NCBI GenBank assembly: GCA_937900565.1
Contig: CALCFG010000055.1
Span: 1 to 32,001, forward strand
Source of the DNA: an uncultured Erysipelotrichaceae bacterium
GTDB taxonomy: Bacteria; Bacillota_I; Bacilli_A; Erysipelotrichales; Erysipelotrichaceae
DNA length: 32,001 nucleotides
Direction: 5' to 3'
Positions within the stretch are counted from its first letter, which is position 1. Every line of letters starts with the position of its first letter. The notes below the pieces were generated by a model, which saw only the letters and a program-made list of their open reading frames with translations, was not told the DNA's origin and made no database searches. This document shows positions 1 through 6,958 of this stretch, piece by piece. A program made the translations under genes and the position numbers.

Positions 1-1178
1 CACATTATGATCAAGCTTGGATCAGCTATCACCCTTACATTTGGGATAAATATAAGGTAACCGATGTTTTAGTTTCCAATACGCTTGATCAAACAACTTT
101 CAATCACATTCTCTATAGTGTCCATAAACGTAAAAAAGATGCATTAAGTAACGCAATCTTAGATTATCTAAAATCTCAAAACATCAAAGATACCAACTTA
201 ACCTTAACTAAATCCATTTTTGCTAAGGGCATCGATACCTTCTTGAATGGCGCAAAAGTTACCCCTTATACTATCGATCAGTGCCAAAGTTTAGGTATCG
301 ATCTATCCGACTTTGAAAAACTAATTGATGCTTATCAAAAAGAAGGAAAATTAATTACCTTATACATTCAAGAAGGTAATATTATTGGATTCATTGCTTT
401 AGCAGATTGCTTTAAGCAAGATGCATTAACTTGCATCGATGCCTTAAGCAAGGAAGGCATCGATACTGTGCTATTGGATGGATTAAGTGAAATGCATCGC
501 CATTGCATTACCCAGCAATTAAACGGAAGTAATAGTTATGACATTAATGATAGTAACGCCTATTTTGCTGCATTAAATAATCAACAATTTCTACTTCATC
601 ATCACGTCGTGGCATTAACCAATGCCACCATGCCGCAATCATTTAACCGCAATGTCAGTTTAAGTGTTAGCTATTGCCTAACTCAAAGCAATGATATTGT
701 CATTCTTGATCATCAATTGCCTACATTAGCGGCATGGTTAAACTTTAACAACGCATGGCATCAATTAACGGATAAATACAATCAAATTATGCGCTTACTA
801 CCAGTAAGTTTAAGCGTATCCGCATTGTTATTTGCTATTCTATTTCATAACGATTTGACACTGGGCTTTTACGGAATACTCTTTATTATCTTATTACTAA
901 TAGGATTAGCATTGCGCGCATATTGTTTATATCGCTTTATGCATTTACACTATGTAGCTACCGTAACTCCAAACTATAAAATCATTCAATTTGAAATTGA
1001 AGATTGCATTTGTGACTATGATATTACACAAGTAAAAAAAGCATTATCAATATATTCTGATTGTCGCTTTAACTTCGATTTACAACATCGTTTAGCAACA
1101 ATTAAAGTAAACAGTCAAACTTCCACACAAGCCATTGAAGCAACCATTATCAAAGCAGGATATAAAATAAAACGTTAG
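1..1178 (+). CDS. Degenerate heavy-metal (P1B-like) P-type ATPase homologue, 5' partial
   Basis: The frame is open from base 3 to the TAG at 1176-1178, about 391 codons, so the gene starts upstream and the internal TTG at 243 is not its start. The order matches the C-terminal half of a copper-type P-ATPase. It has the end of the P-domain loop, an N-domain ending in GNIIGFIALAD (like the G-x-IA-x-AD strand of CopA), a P-domain remnant, and two closing membrane helices ending ALRAYCLYRF (like NALRLRRF). A C-terminal ferredoxin-fold region resembles an HMA domain but has CIC instead of CxxC. Every catalytic motif is altered: DQAWI where DKTGT is expected, KKDAL for the SEHPL motif, DGLS for TGD(N), and NATMP for GDGxND. 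It should not hydrolyse ATP by the family mechanism. The long intact frame argues that it still makes a protein, perhaps a sensor, a metal-binding partner or a subunit. The family call comes from pattern matching by eye. Confidence 0.7.
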   Translation, partial: HYDQAWISYHPYIWDKYKVTDVLVSNTLDQTTFNHILYSVHKRKKDALSNAILDYLKSQNIKDTNLTLTKSIFAKGIDTFLNGAKVTPYTIDQCQSLGIDLSDFEKLIDAYQKEGKLITLYIQEGNIIGFIALADCFKQDALTCIDALSKEGIDTVLLDGLSEMHRHCITQQLNGSNSYDINDSNAYFAALNNQQFLLHHHVVALTNATMPQSFNRNVSLSVSYCLTQSNDIVILDHQLPTLAAWLNFNNAWHQLTDKYNQIMRLLPVSLSVSALLFAILFHNDLTLGFYGILFIILLLIGLALRAYCLYRFMHLHYVATVTPNYKIIQFEIEDCICDYDITQVKKALSIYSDCRFNFDLQHRLATIKVNSQTSTQAIEATIIKAGYKIKR

Positions 1179-1197
1179 AGTTTACTCTAACGTTTTT
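1171..1197 (+). terminator. Bidirectional terminator holding both converging stop codons
   Basis: Perfect 10-bp arms AACGTTAGAG (1171-1180) and CTCTAACGTT (1185-1194) with a TTTA loop, followed by T1193-1197 on the plus strand. On the minus strand the tail is TTTTATTTT. The plus gene's TAG (1176-1178) lies in the left arm. The minus chorismate mutase stop (1182-1184) lies in the loop and right arm. Confidence 0.85.
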
Positions 1198-1454
1198 GCT
1201 TGATCCATAATGCATTGATAAATGGTTGCTATTTGATCGTTATAACTTTCTTTATTGGCCAAGCCAATCACCTTTTCAATTACTTTAGCTTCCCTGGATT
1301 TATCCAATACCGCCTGATTGGCTTGGCGTTTCAGATGTCCCACTTCTACAACCACATCCAACCGTTGAACTAGCAATTGCACCAATTGTTCATCAATTGC
1401 ATTGATTTGTTCTCTGTATTTACTTAATTCTTTTAAATAATCATTATATTCCAT
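1182..1454 (-). CDS. Chorismate mutase, AroQ-type monofunctional
   Basis: This 90-residue, all-helical protein has the AroQ layout: KYREQINAIDEQLVQLLVQR near residues 12-31, then VVEVGHLKRQ with the conserved basic residue after it, and a C-terminal helix. The family converts chorismate to prephenate, the entry to phenylalanine and tyrosine synthesis, in the cytosol. The length is normal for a stand-alone domain. Its ATG lies inside the end of the upstream flavoprotein gene (11-bp overlap at 1444-1454), so the two are translationally coupled. Pairing a chorismate mutase with a GltD-like oxidoreductase is unusual. A prephenate dehydrogenase-like role for the partner is not supported by its sequence. 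Confidence 0.85.
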   Translation of the reverse strand: MEYNDYLKELSKYREQINAIDEQLVQLLVQRLDVVVEVGHLKRQANQAVLDKSREAKVIEKVIGLANKESYNDQIATIYQCIMDQAKTLE

Positions 1455-2661
1455 ACCGTTTTTCCAACACCTTAACTAATTCATTCACACTCACCATACT
1501 ATCCACCACAGACTTTGGTCCAAGCAACGCATCCCCAATTACATAGACATGCGCATTACTTGTTACCCCATGGTTGGCAGCATCAACATTACCCCACTTA
1601 TTTAAAGTAAGATTTAATGTTTTAAACAACATCGAATCAACTTGTTGACTAATGGCTTGAATTATTACATCACATTCCACGTGATATTCACTGTTTTCTA
1701 CAATTCGTGTTACTTTCTTACCATTTTCATCAACGATTGTTTCCCCTTTAGCAAAGATAATACCTTTCTCATCAAAGGCTAACGGTGCAGCTAATTCTTC
1801 CACATGAATGCCTTCATTTAGCATTTCATCAATTTCTTCTTTATTCGCAGGCATATCTTTAATTTCTTTACGATAATAAAGTTGCGTATTATCACATTGA
1901 CGTTTCATATAACGCACAACATCCATTGCAACATTACCACCACCAAGCACAATTACTTTTGCATTACGATCAAATACTAATCGTTGATTCAATACATCCA
2001 ACGCCGTATAAACATTTGGCATATCGTGATACCTTTCATCCAACTGCTTACCAATCCATGCCCCATGTGCCAAAATTAAAACGTCATGTTGTGCTTGAAT
2101 AATGCGCACATTGTCTTTATCCACAATGGTATTATTTACAAACTTAACACCCGCTTCAAACAAAATACGCTCATATTGATCAATAAGTGATTTATCCAAA
2201 CGAAAATCTGGAATCCCATAACGGAGTACACCACCCATTCGCTCATGATTATCAATTAATGTAACACTGCATCCTTTCATCGCTAACTTAAATGCCATTG
2301 CCATTCCAGCAGGACCAGCTCCAACAATCGCAAATGATAAATCATTACTTTCTTTTGCCTTAACATGCAATGCTTTTAAATACTGTTGACTTAGTTGAGC
2401 TTCTAATTGATAAAAAGGAACTGGATTATTTTTATGATTTAATACGCAATTCCCATAACATTGCCGCCCATGATCACAAATAAAGCCACAAATCGCACTC
2501 ATAAAATTATTATCAAATAGTATCCGTGCGGCATCATCACATAACCCATCTTGTGCCATTTGAATCACAGTTGGAATATTTGTTTTAATTGGGCAATGTC
2601 GTTGGCACAACGCATTTTTGCAATGCAAACATGCCCTCACTTGTTCAATAACTTCACTCAT
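1444..2661 (-). CDS. GltD-like NAD(P)-dependent FAD oxidoreductase with N-terminal Fe-S motif
   Basis: 405 residues. The N-terminus has cysteines at 11, 14, 19 and 23 (CLHC, then HCP) and at 58, 62, 68 and 72, as in the Fe-S domain of the glutamate synthase small subunit and NfnB/PreT-type proteins. The first Rossmann motif AIVGAGPAGMAMA (near residue 112) binds FAD. The second, VIVLGGGNVAMDVVR, binds NAD(P)H. GDALLGP near the C-terminus is the usual final FAD contact. The family passes electrons from NAD(P)H to a partner subunit. No large glutamate synthase or PreA-type partner is visible, so the acceptor is unknown. It is the first gene of a two-gene unit with chorismate mutase. Annotated start: ATG at 2661. 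Confidence 0.85.
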   Translation of the reverse strand: MSEVIEQVRACLHCKNALCQRHCPIKTNIPTVIQMAQDGLCDDAARILFDNNFMSAICGFICDHGRQCYGNCVLNHKNNPVPFYQLEAQLSQQYLKALHVKAKESNDLSFAIVGAGPAGMAMAFKLAMKGCSVTLIDNHERMGGVLRYGIPDFRLDKSLIDQYERILFEAGVKFVNNTIVDKDNVRIIQAQHDVLILAHGAWIGKQLDERYHDMPNVYTALDVLNQRLVFDRNAKVIVLGGGNVAMDVVRYMKRQCDNTQLYYRKEIKDMPANKEEIDEMLNEGIHVEELAAPLAFDEKGIIFAKGETIVDENGKKVTRIVENSEYHVECDVIIQAISQQVDSMLFKTLNLTLNKWGNVDAANHGVTSNAHVYVIGDALLGPKSVVDSMVSVNELVKVLEKRYGI

Positions 2662-2725
2662 TTTTCAAAACTCCAATACTTTTCTTATTTTACAACAAAT
2701 CCTAACAATCTGTATGAAAAAAAGG

Positions 2726-2754
2726 TAGACGAAAGATAATATATTTTGTAATAT
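2726..2754 (+). promoter_or_regulatory. Promoter of tRNA-Leu
   Basis: A -35-like TAGACG (2726-2731), a 17-bp spacer and -10 TAATAT (2749-2754) place the transcript start about 6 bases before the mature tRNA 5' end. Confidence 0.6.
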
Positions 2755-2766
2755 ATTAAACGTGAT

Positions 2767-2849
2767 GCGGGTGTGGCGAAATTGGTAGACGCATCAGACT
2801 TAGAATCTGACGCCTTGGCATGGGGGTTCGAGTCCCTTCACCCGCACCA
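2767..2849 (+). tRNA. tRNA-Leu, anticodon UAG
   Basis: The acceptor arm GCGGGTG (2767-2773) pairs with CACCCGC (2839-2845). Discriminator A and an encoded CCA (2847-2849) follow. The anticodon stem TCAGA/TCTGA encloses the loop CTTAGAA, giving anticodon TAG (reads CUA and relatives). The T arm GGGGGTTCGAGTCCC and a long variable arm typical of class II leucine tRNA are present. It has its own promoter and terminator, so it is a single-gene transcript. Confidence 0.97.
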
Positions 2850-2866
2850 AATTATATATTAATATA

Positions 2867-2897
2867 GACCTTATATCGTACGGATATTAGGTCTTTT
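2867..2897 (+). terminator. Terminator of tRNA-Leu
   Basis: GACCTTATATC (from 2867) can pair with GGATATTAGGTC (2882-2893) with minor mismatch, followed by TTTT (2894-2897). Confidence 0.75.
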
Positions 2898-3000
2898 CTT
2901 TCGATAAAATACGGCTTTTTTAACCCTTTAGTGCCATTATTCCCCCTGATTCGGTACCAATATGGCATGTGCCAATTTTTCCCTAAATTGCCATAAATTA

Positions 3001-3037
3001 AAAGATGAGTTAAAAATTAACTTATCTACTCATCTTT
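3001..3037 (-). terminator. Terminator behind the TetR gene
   Basis: Perfect 10-bp inverted repeat AAAGATGAGT (3001-3010) and ACTCATCTTT (3028-3037). Read on the minus strand it is followed by TTTTAATTT. It overlaps the TetR stop at 3036-3038. Bases 2898-3000 hold nothing else I can name. Confidence 0.7.
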
Positions 3038-3595
3038 ATGACAAAAAAGTTTTAAGTTCTTTAACGCCTTTCTCTGTTAAAAAAGCATATAAAACATTCC
3101 AATGCAATTTTAAAAACTCTTCACGGTTACGATTGGGTTGTTTAATCCAAGCTAAATCTGCCATCATAAAAATTTTAATTAAACTTTCAACCGTTACATC
3201 AGATACCGAATCAATAAATAAACCGTTAGCTATTAATTGGTTTACACCTTGAAAGAGCTTATCTTTAACCAACAACTCATTGGTTTTATTTTCAGGATGC
3301 AAGCTATGCAAACGGTAATAATCCAAAAAGAAAAAACGCTCATTTTCCAATGAATCAATCAACACTCCGAAAAAATCATTCAATGTCGTCAAATCATAAA
3401 AATTAGGAACTAAACATCATGTAATGATTGCGCCATAATGCCGCACAAAATATCCGCTTTTTTAGGGTAGTAATAAGTTAAATTTCCAACACTAATGCCT
3501 AAATGATTGGATATTTGGCGCATCGTTACGTTAAAATATCCATTTTCATTAAACAATGTCTTCGCAATTTCTAAAATCTTTTGTCTTTCTAACAT
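3036..3595 (-). pseudogene. TetR-family regulator, single-base frameshift
   Basis: The first part (ATG at 3595) gives a clear TetR helix-turn-helix: MLERQKILEIAKTLFNENGY, then VTMRQISNHLGISVGNLTYYYPKKADIL. It stops at TAG 3412-3410. The next frame continues at once with LVPNFYDLTTLNDFFGVL and runs to 3036 as a normal all-helical ligand-binding domain. Joined, the two parts give about 185 residues, the usual TetR size. Restoring one T in the run at 3412-3414 (GATGTTTAG to GATGTTTTAG) repairs the gene. No -1 slippery heptamer is present, so programmed frameshifting is unlikely. The gene lies 44 bp after the rhodanese lipoprotein gene in the same direction, so it may have regulated that unit. 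True mutation or homopolymer miscall cannot be told apart here. Confidence 0.85.
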
Positions 3596-3639
3596 AATCA
3601 ACAACGAGTATAACAAACACCAAGATAAATACGAGATAT

Positions 3640-4305
3640 TTATTCCGTAATTGGCGTAAGTTCTCCCCAATCAAAAGATAAATTAACTGTATATGTCGTA
3701 TTAGGTTGGATATAATGGCGATGTTTTGAATAATCCTTATAAGCAATGACATCACCCATCCCATTAGTAAAGGTTCCTGCATTGTAAAGATAGCTTGGAT
3801 CATAGCCCAATTGCGTCAATAAAGCAATCATATAACTTGCTTCAACACCAGCTGTACTCATGAATACAATGGGTTGATTCTTTGGAAAGAGTTGATTCAA
3901 AATCCATTCACTCTCTTCATAAGTTGCTTTAAATGTACCTTTACTGCCAAGCACAGCATTATCTTCGCTGTATTTACGATTCATAGAAAATAAGACATTG
4001 TCACTTGGTTCATAGCTAACCAAGACATTGTAAAAAGGAATATTAACAAATCCGGCAATACTCCCTTCATTTAATAATTGATTCGCATCACGTAAATCAA
4101 TATAAGTTACGCCATCAATAAACAAATAATCATCAATATTTGTCGCATCCAATGGGCTTTCATTAGCTAATGTACTTTCTGGAATACTTTTGTGTGGTAA
4201 AGCGTTCAGTTTTTCCACACTATTTACAGATTCAGTACCACTACTTTGGTTTTGATTGCAACCTGTCAACGTAAGTACTAATAATACCATTAAAAAGCGT
4301 TTCAT
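3640..4305 (-). CDS. Rhodanese-like lipoprotein lacking the catalytic cysteine
   Basis: 221 residues. A signal peptide ends in lipobox LTGC (Cys16), so it is predicted to be anchored outside the membrane. A Ser/Asn/Glu-rich linker precedes a rhodanese fold: VTYIDLRDANQ (about 67-76), FVNIPFYN, TYEESEWILNQLFPKN and PIVFMSTAGVEASYM (about 145-159). Aligned with the homologue at 7735-8427, Ser150 replaces the active-site cysteine and the CxxGxR loop becomes STAGVE, so sulfur transfer by the normal persulfide route is unlikely. The ATG overlaps the ApbE stop codon (ATGA at 4305-4302), so the two are coupled. Possible roles are scaffold or binding protein. This is the divergent one of two paralogues in the window. 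Confidence 0.8.
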   Translation of the reverse strand: MKRFLMVLLVLTLTGCNQNQSSGTESVNSVEKLNALPHKSIPESTLANESPLDATNIDDYLFIDGVTYIDLRDANQLLNEGSIAGFVNIPFYNVLVSYEPSDNVLFSMNRKYSEDNAVLGSKGTFKATYEESEWILNQLFPKNQPIVFMSTAGVEASYMIALLTQLGYDPSYLYNAGTFTNGMGDVIAYKDYSKHRHYIQPNTTYTVNLSFDWGELTPITE

Positions 4306-5519
4306 TCATTTATAACTCGAGTGTCAATGACATGTTCACTCTCTGTCCCTTCAATTAATAACGATTTAAATCCTTTAGTTATATCTAAATACCCATTATC
4401 ACTGGAAGTATTCTCTAATGTTGCAAATTCAATTTGCACATTAAACTCATTTTTTACAGCTTCCACAATCGCAAGTCGTTGATCATTGGTTTCACAATTA
4501 AATAAAGCCGTTGACAATGCATCAGCAATACCATTGGTTAATGGTGAAGATAATACCGTTGCGCTTCGAATATAATTATTAGAATATCCAGATAATGGAT
4601 CTAAAATATGGTGACGAATAATTGTATTCAACCCTTCGGTTTTTAAAAAATATTGACTATCATCACCACTGGTTGTAAAACATGCACTTTCCTTTAATCC
4701 CACATCATAAAGAAGAGAAACACGAGCAAACGGATCACGCACACCGATATACCATGTTTTATCCACACCTTGTGGTGTATATGCACTGATACTACTTGTA
4801 CCAGAATTAATTAAAAATGGAAGTTGATAATCCATTAATTGTTTTGTTACTAAATCCAAAGCGTACCCTTTAGCAATACCTCCTAAATCAAGTTTTGCAC
4901 CAGTTTCACACTTACTATTATTTTTAGTTAACGTATAACTTCCTTCATCCAAAGTAAAAACTAATGGTAATTGATCGGATAAGATAACACATCCTTTTGC
5001 TTGCTCAATGCTATTACTGTCAGGATCTACTTGCTCCATAGGAAACGGAGAAAATAAAGGCGCCCACAATTGCGATAAATCGTACAATGTTGGATTAAAT
5101 TTATCTTGAGTAAGTTCACTCATTTTAAAACTTAATTGAATCAAATCAAACAAGTCCTTATCTAACGTAATACTCTCACCATCTTTTAATTCATTGTTGA
5201 TGTAATAAACATTAACGAGTTGGTTGCCTTGCGCATCCGTATATGGATGATGGGCATCGAATAATTTTCCATAATGTTGCATTAAATCATTAAATGAAGG
5301 ATAAAGGATATCCCCATCTTCCTGAGTTAATGTTTCTAAAGATATCGTTGTATTAAAAGCAATGATATAGTCATCACCTTCAATAATCGGACTGACATCT
5401 TGATACACAGCTTTTTCTGCTTGAATAGTTGGCGTTACCGTTTCACTAACTTCCACTTGATTTTTATTGGCGCAGGAACACAATAATAAACCTGCAAATA
5501 TTACTAAATAACGTTTCAT
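4302..5519 (-). CDS. apbE: ApbE-family FAD:protein FMN transferase, lipoprotein
   Basis: I chose ATG 5519, which gives MKRYLVIFAGLLLCSC with a lipobox cysteine at 16. Upstream in-frame codons would only add a non-signal extension through the promoter region. The 405 residues carry ApbE landmarks in order: LDLGGIAKGYALDLV (the K-G-x-A-x-D motif), a Gly/Ser turn INSGTSSISAY, WYIGVRDPF, FTTSGDDSQYF, HHILDPLSGY and TNGIADALSTALF. The family uses FAD and Mg2+ to attach FMN to Thr/Ser in a D-x-x-S-G-A-T/S type motif of exported or membrane proteins. A candidate substrate is the lipoprotein at 6959-7708. The gene is first in the unit apbE, rhodanese-like, tetR and is divergent from padR. Confidence 0.92.
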   Translation of the reverse strand: MKRYLVIFAGLLLCSCANKNQVEVSETVTPTIQAEKAVYQDVSPIIEGDDYIIAFNTTISLETLTQEDGDILYPSFNDLMQHYGKLFDAHHPYTDAQGNQLVNVYYINNELKDGESITLDKDLFDLIQLSFKMSELTQDKFNPTLYDLSQLWAPLFSPFPMEQVDPDSNSIEQAKGCVILSDQLPLVFTLDEGSYTLTKNNSKCETGAKLDLGGIAKGYALDLVTKQLMDYQLPFLINSGTSSISAYTPQGVDKTWYIGVRDPFARVSLLYDVGLKESACFTTSGDDSQYFLKTEGLNTIIRHHILDPLSGYSNNYIRSATVLSSPLTNGIADALSTALFNCETNDQRLAIVEAVKNEFNVQIEFATLENTSSDNGYLDITKGFKSLLIEGTESEHVIDTRVINE

Positions 5520-5566
5520 AGTATTTATTTTAAACCAAAAAGATAAAAAATATATAATGAAACATA

Positions 5567-5597
5567 TTGACGCTCTATACTGCACAATATATAGTAT
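5567..5597 (+). promoter_or_regulatory. padR promoter with overlapping inverted repeat
   Basis: TTGACG (5567-5572), a 17-bp spacer and TATAGT (5590-5595) form a near-consensus sigma-A promoter. ATACT (5577-5581) and AGTAT (5593-5597) form an inverted repeat that covers the -10. This is the place expected for autorepression by PadR, and binding could also affect divergent apbE. AAGGAGG (5605-5611) is a strong RBS for ATG 5616. Confidence 0.7.
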
Positions 5598-5615
5598 TAT
5601 GCATAAGGAGGTTGT

Positions 5616-5948
5616 ATGGACGCACAATTCAAAAAAGGTACATTGGATGTTGTTGTACTGGCATCATTAATCAAGGAAGATTCGTATGGATATCAAATTA
5701 TTAAAGACATTCAAAATATCACAGAAATTAAAGAATCTACCCTTTATCCAATATTAAGGCGTTTAGAAAACAGTGGTTGTTTAACAACCTACAGTAAGAT
5801 TCACAATTCCCGTGTACGTAAGTTCTACCATATTACCGACAACGGCTATACCAAGTTATTGGAATATATGGAAGACTTTAAAGAGCTTATGAAAATTTAT
5901 CAATTTATTAATCAAGAGGTATTTTACAATGAACAATTACATCGATGA
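5616..5948 (+). CDS. PadR-family transcriptional regulator
   Basis: 110 residues, all PadR-like winged helix. It opens with KKGTLDVVVLASLIKEDSYGYQII, followed by the recognition region STLYPILRRLENSG, the wing (SRVRKFYHITDNGY) and a C-terminal dimer helix. These proteins repress their own operon and release DNA on an envelope or small-molecule signal. Its end overlaps the next gene by 20 bp. The PadR plus DUF1700/DUF4097 pairing is a common Firmicute module linked to envelope stress. The effector is unknown. Confidence 0.92.
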   Translation: MDAQFKKGTLDVVVLASLIKEDSYGYQIIKDIQNITEIKESTLYPILRRLENSGCLTTYSKIHNSRVRKFYHITDNGYTKLLEYMEDFKELMKIYQFINQEVFYNEQLHR

Positions 5949-6795
5949 ATTAAAACAAGCCATTGCTTTCAGTAATCTAAGTGATGGTCAAGCGTATTAT
6001 GACTATGTAATGGAAATGATCCAAGACATGCAAGAAATGGGTATGGATGATCAAGCCATCATTTCTAAATTAGGTCCAGTGGACCAATTAATTGCAGATT
6101 ACAACGCTTCCTATCCAGTAAGTCACGGAAAACCTTTAACAAAAGGAACTTTGCATACATTTGATAACAATTCTATTAAAGAAATAAATGTTGATTTAAC
6201 ATCCATGCATTTAACCATTAAAGAAAGCGAAGATTTAACCTATTCAATAGTCTATGACAATCCGGAGATTGTTGAATTATCCTGTCACAATGATAGCTTA
6301 GATATTGAAAATTCAAATAATCTAAAAAACATCAACAAAAATATTAATGTTACGTTATTTATTCCAAAATATAATTTACTTAATGAAGTAAATATCGATT
6401 CTGTGCATGGTCATATAGATATTGATAATTTCGAAAATGCGAAAGCAGAATTTAACATTGATACTGTTTCAGGATATGTACAACTAAACACTGTCACTGT
6501 TAATGAGCTCAATTGTGACAGCATTTCAGCAAATATTACATTATCCAATACCAAAGCAAATGAAATTAATTTAGATAGCGTATCCGGAACAATTAATGCT
6601 GCATTATTGGATAGTGACGATCTTAACATTGATACCGTCAGCGGTAATATCAACTTAAAGATGGCCAAATCTCAAACAAATTATGCGTTATCCATTGATG
6701 CCATTAGACATAGTCAAGAAGTAAATCGGGGTGCTTCGAAAAAAATAGATATCGATACTGCCAGTGGTAAGGTCGACGTAACATTTAATAATTAA
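5929..6795 (+). CDS. DUF1700-like N-terminus plus DUF4097-like beta-repeat protein
   Basis: 288 residues. Residues 1-60 are helical, and the stretch ending MGMDDQAIISKLGPVDQLIADY resembles the HAAS/DUF1700 domain found next to PadR. From about residue 80 there are repeated beta strands with the recurring phrase D-S/T-V-S-G-x-I/V-x-L (NIDTVSGYVQL, NLDSVSGTINA, NIDTVSGNINL, DIDTASGKVDV). This is the DUF4097 (putative adhesin-like) pattern. Family members often have a membrane segment between the two parts, and none is seen here, so this copy looks cytosolic. Function is unknown. It may hold or sense PadR, since the genes overlap and must be made together. Confidence 0.75.
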   Translation: MNNYIDELKQAIAFSNLSDGQAYYDYVMEMIQDMQEMGMDDQAIISKLGPVDQLIADYNASYPVSHGKPLTKGTLHTFDNNSIKEINVDLTSMHLTIKESEDLTYSIVYDNPEIVELSCHNDSLDIENSNNLKNINKNINVTLFIPKYNLLNEVNIDSVHGHIDIDNFENAKAEFNIDTVSGYVQLNTVTVNELNCDSISANITLSNTKANEINLDSVSGTINAALLDSDDLNIDTVSGNINLKMAKSQTNYALSIDAIRHSQEVNRGASKKIDIDTASGKVDVTFNN

Positions 6796-6802
6796 TTAAA
6801 GT

Positions 6803-6867
6803 ATTAGTGAAATTAATCCTATATTTAATATATAGTGTGAAATTTCGCTAATATTTTTAGTTTTTTT
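6803..6867 (+). terminator. Long terminator hairpin after the PadR unit
   Basis: ATTAGTGAAATT (6803-6814) pairs with AATTTCGCTAAT (6841-6852) through 12 bp with one wobble. An inner CTATAT/ATATAG stem lies within it. The tail has T5 and T7 runs up to 6867. Confidence 0.75.
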
Positions 6868-6899
6868 AACAATATTTTCATAAAACTTTCACATTAAAG

Positions 6900-6927
6900 T
6901 TCAAATATTCACTTGTTGTGATATATT
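6900..6927 (+). promoter_or_regulatory. Possible promoter of the FMN-lipoprotein/rhodanese unit
   Basis: TTCAAA (6900-6905), a 16-bp spacer and TATATT (6922-6927), followed by AAAGGAG just before ATG 6959. The match is moderate. The region is AT-rich, so other placements are possible. Confidence 0.4.
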
Positions 6928-6958
6928 ACTTAAGACGATACGTCACGAAAGGAGATTT

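Noticed and set aside
243..245. TTG as a start codon for the first gene
   Set aside because: The same frame is open to base 3 and its upstream codons match the ATPase N-domain, so the gene is simply cut by the window edge.
2962..3252. Open plus-strand frame across the TetR gene
   Set aside because: It is antisense to the TetR ligand-binding domain, with no RBS or family match.
3410..3420. Programmed -1 frameshift in the TetR gene
   Set aside because: No X-XXY-YYZ slippery heptamer or downstream pseudoknot is seen, and regulators of this family are not known to use one.
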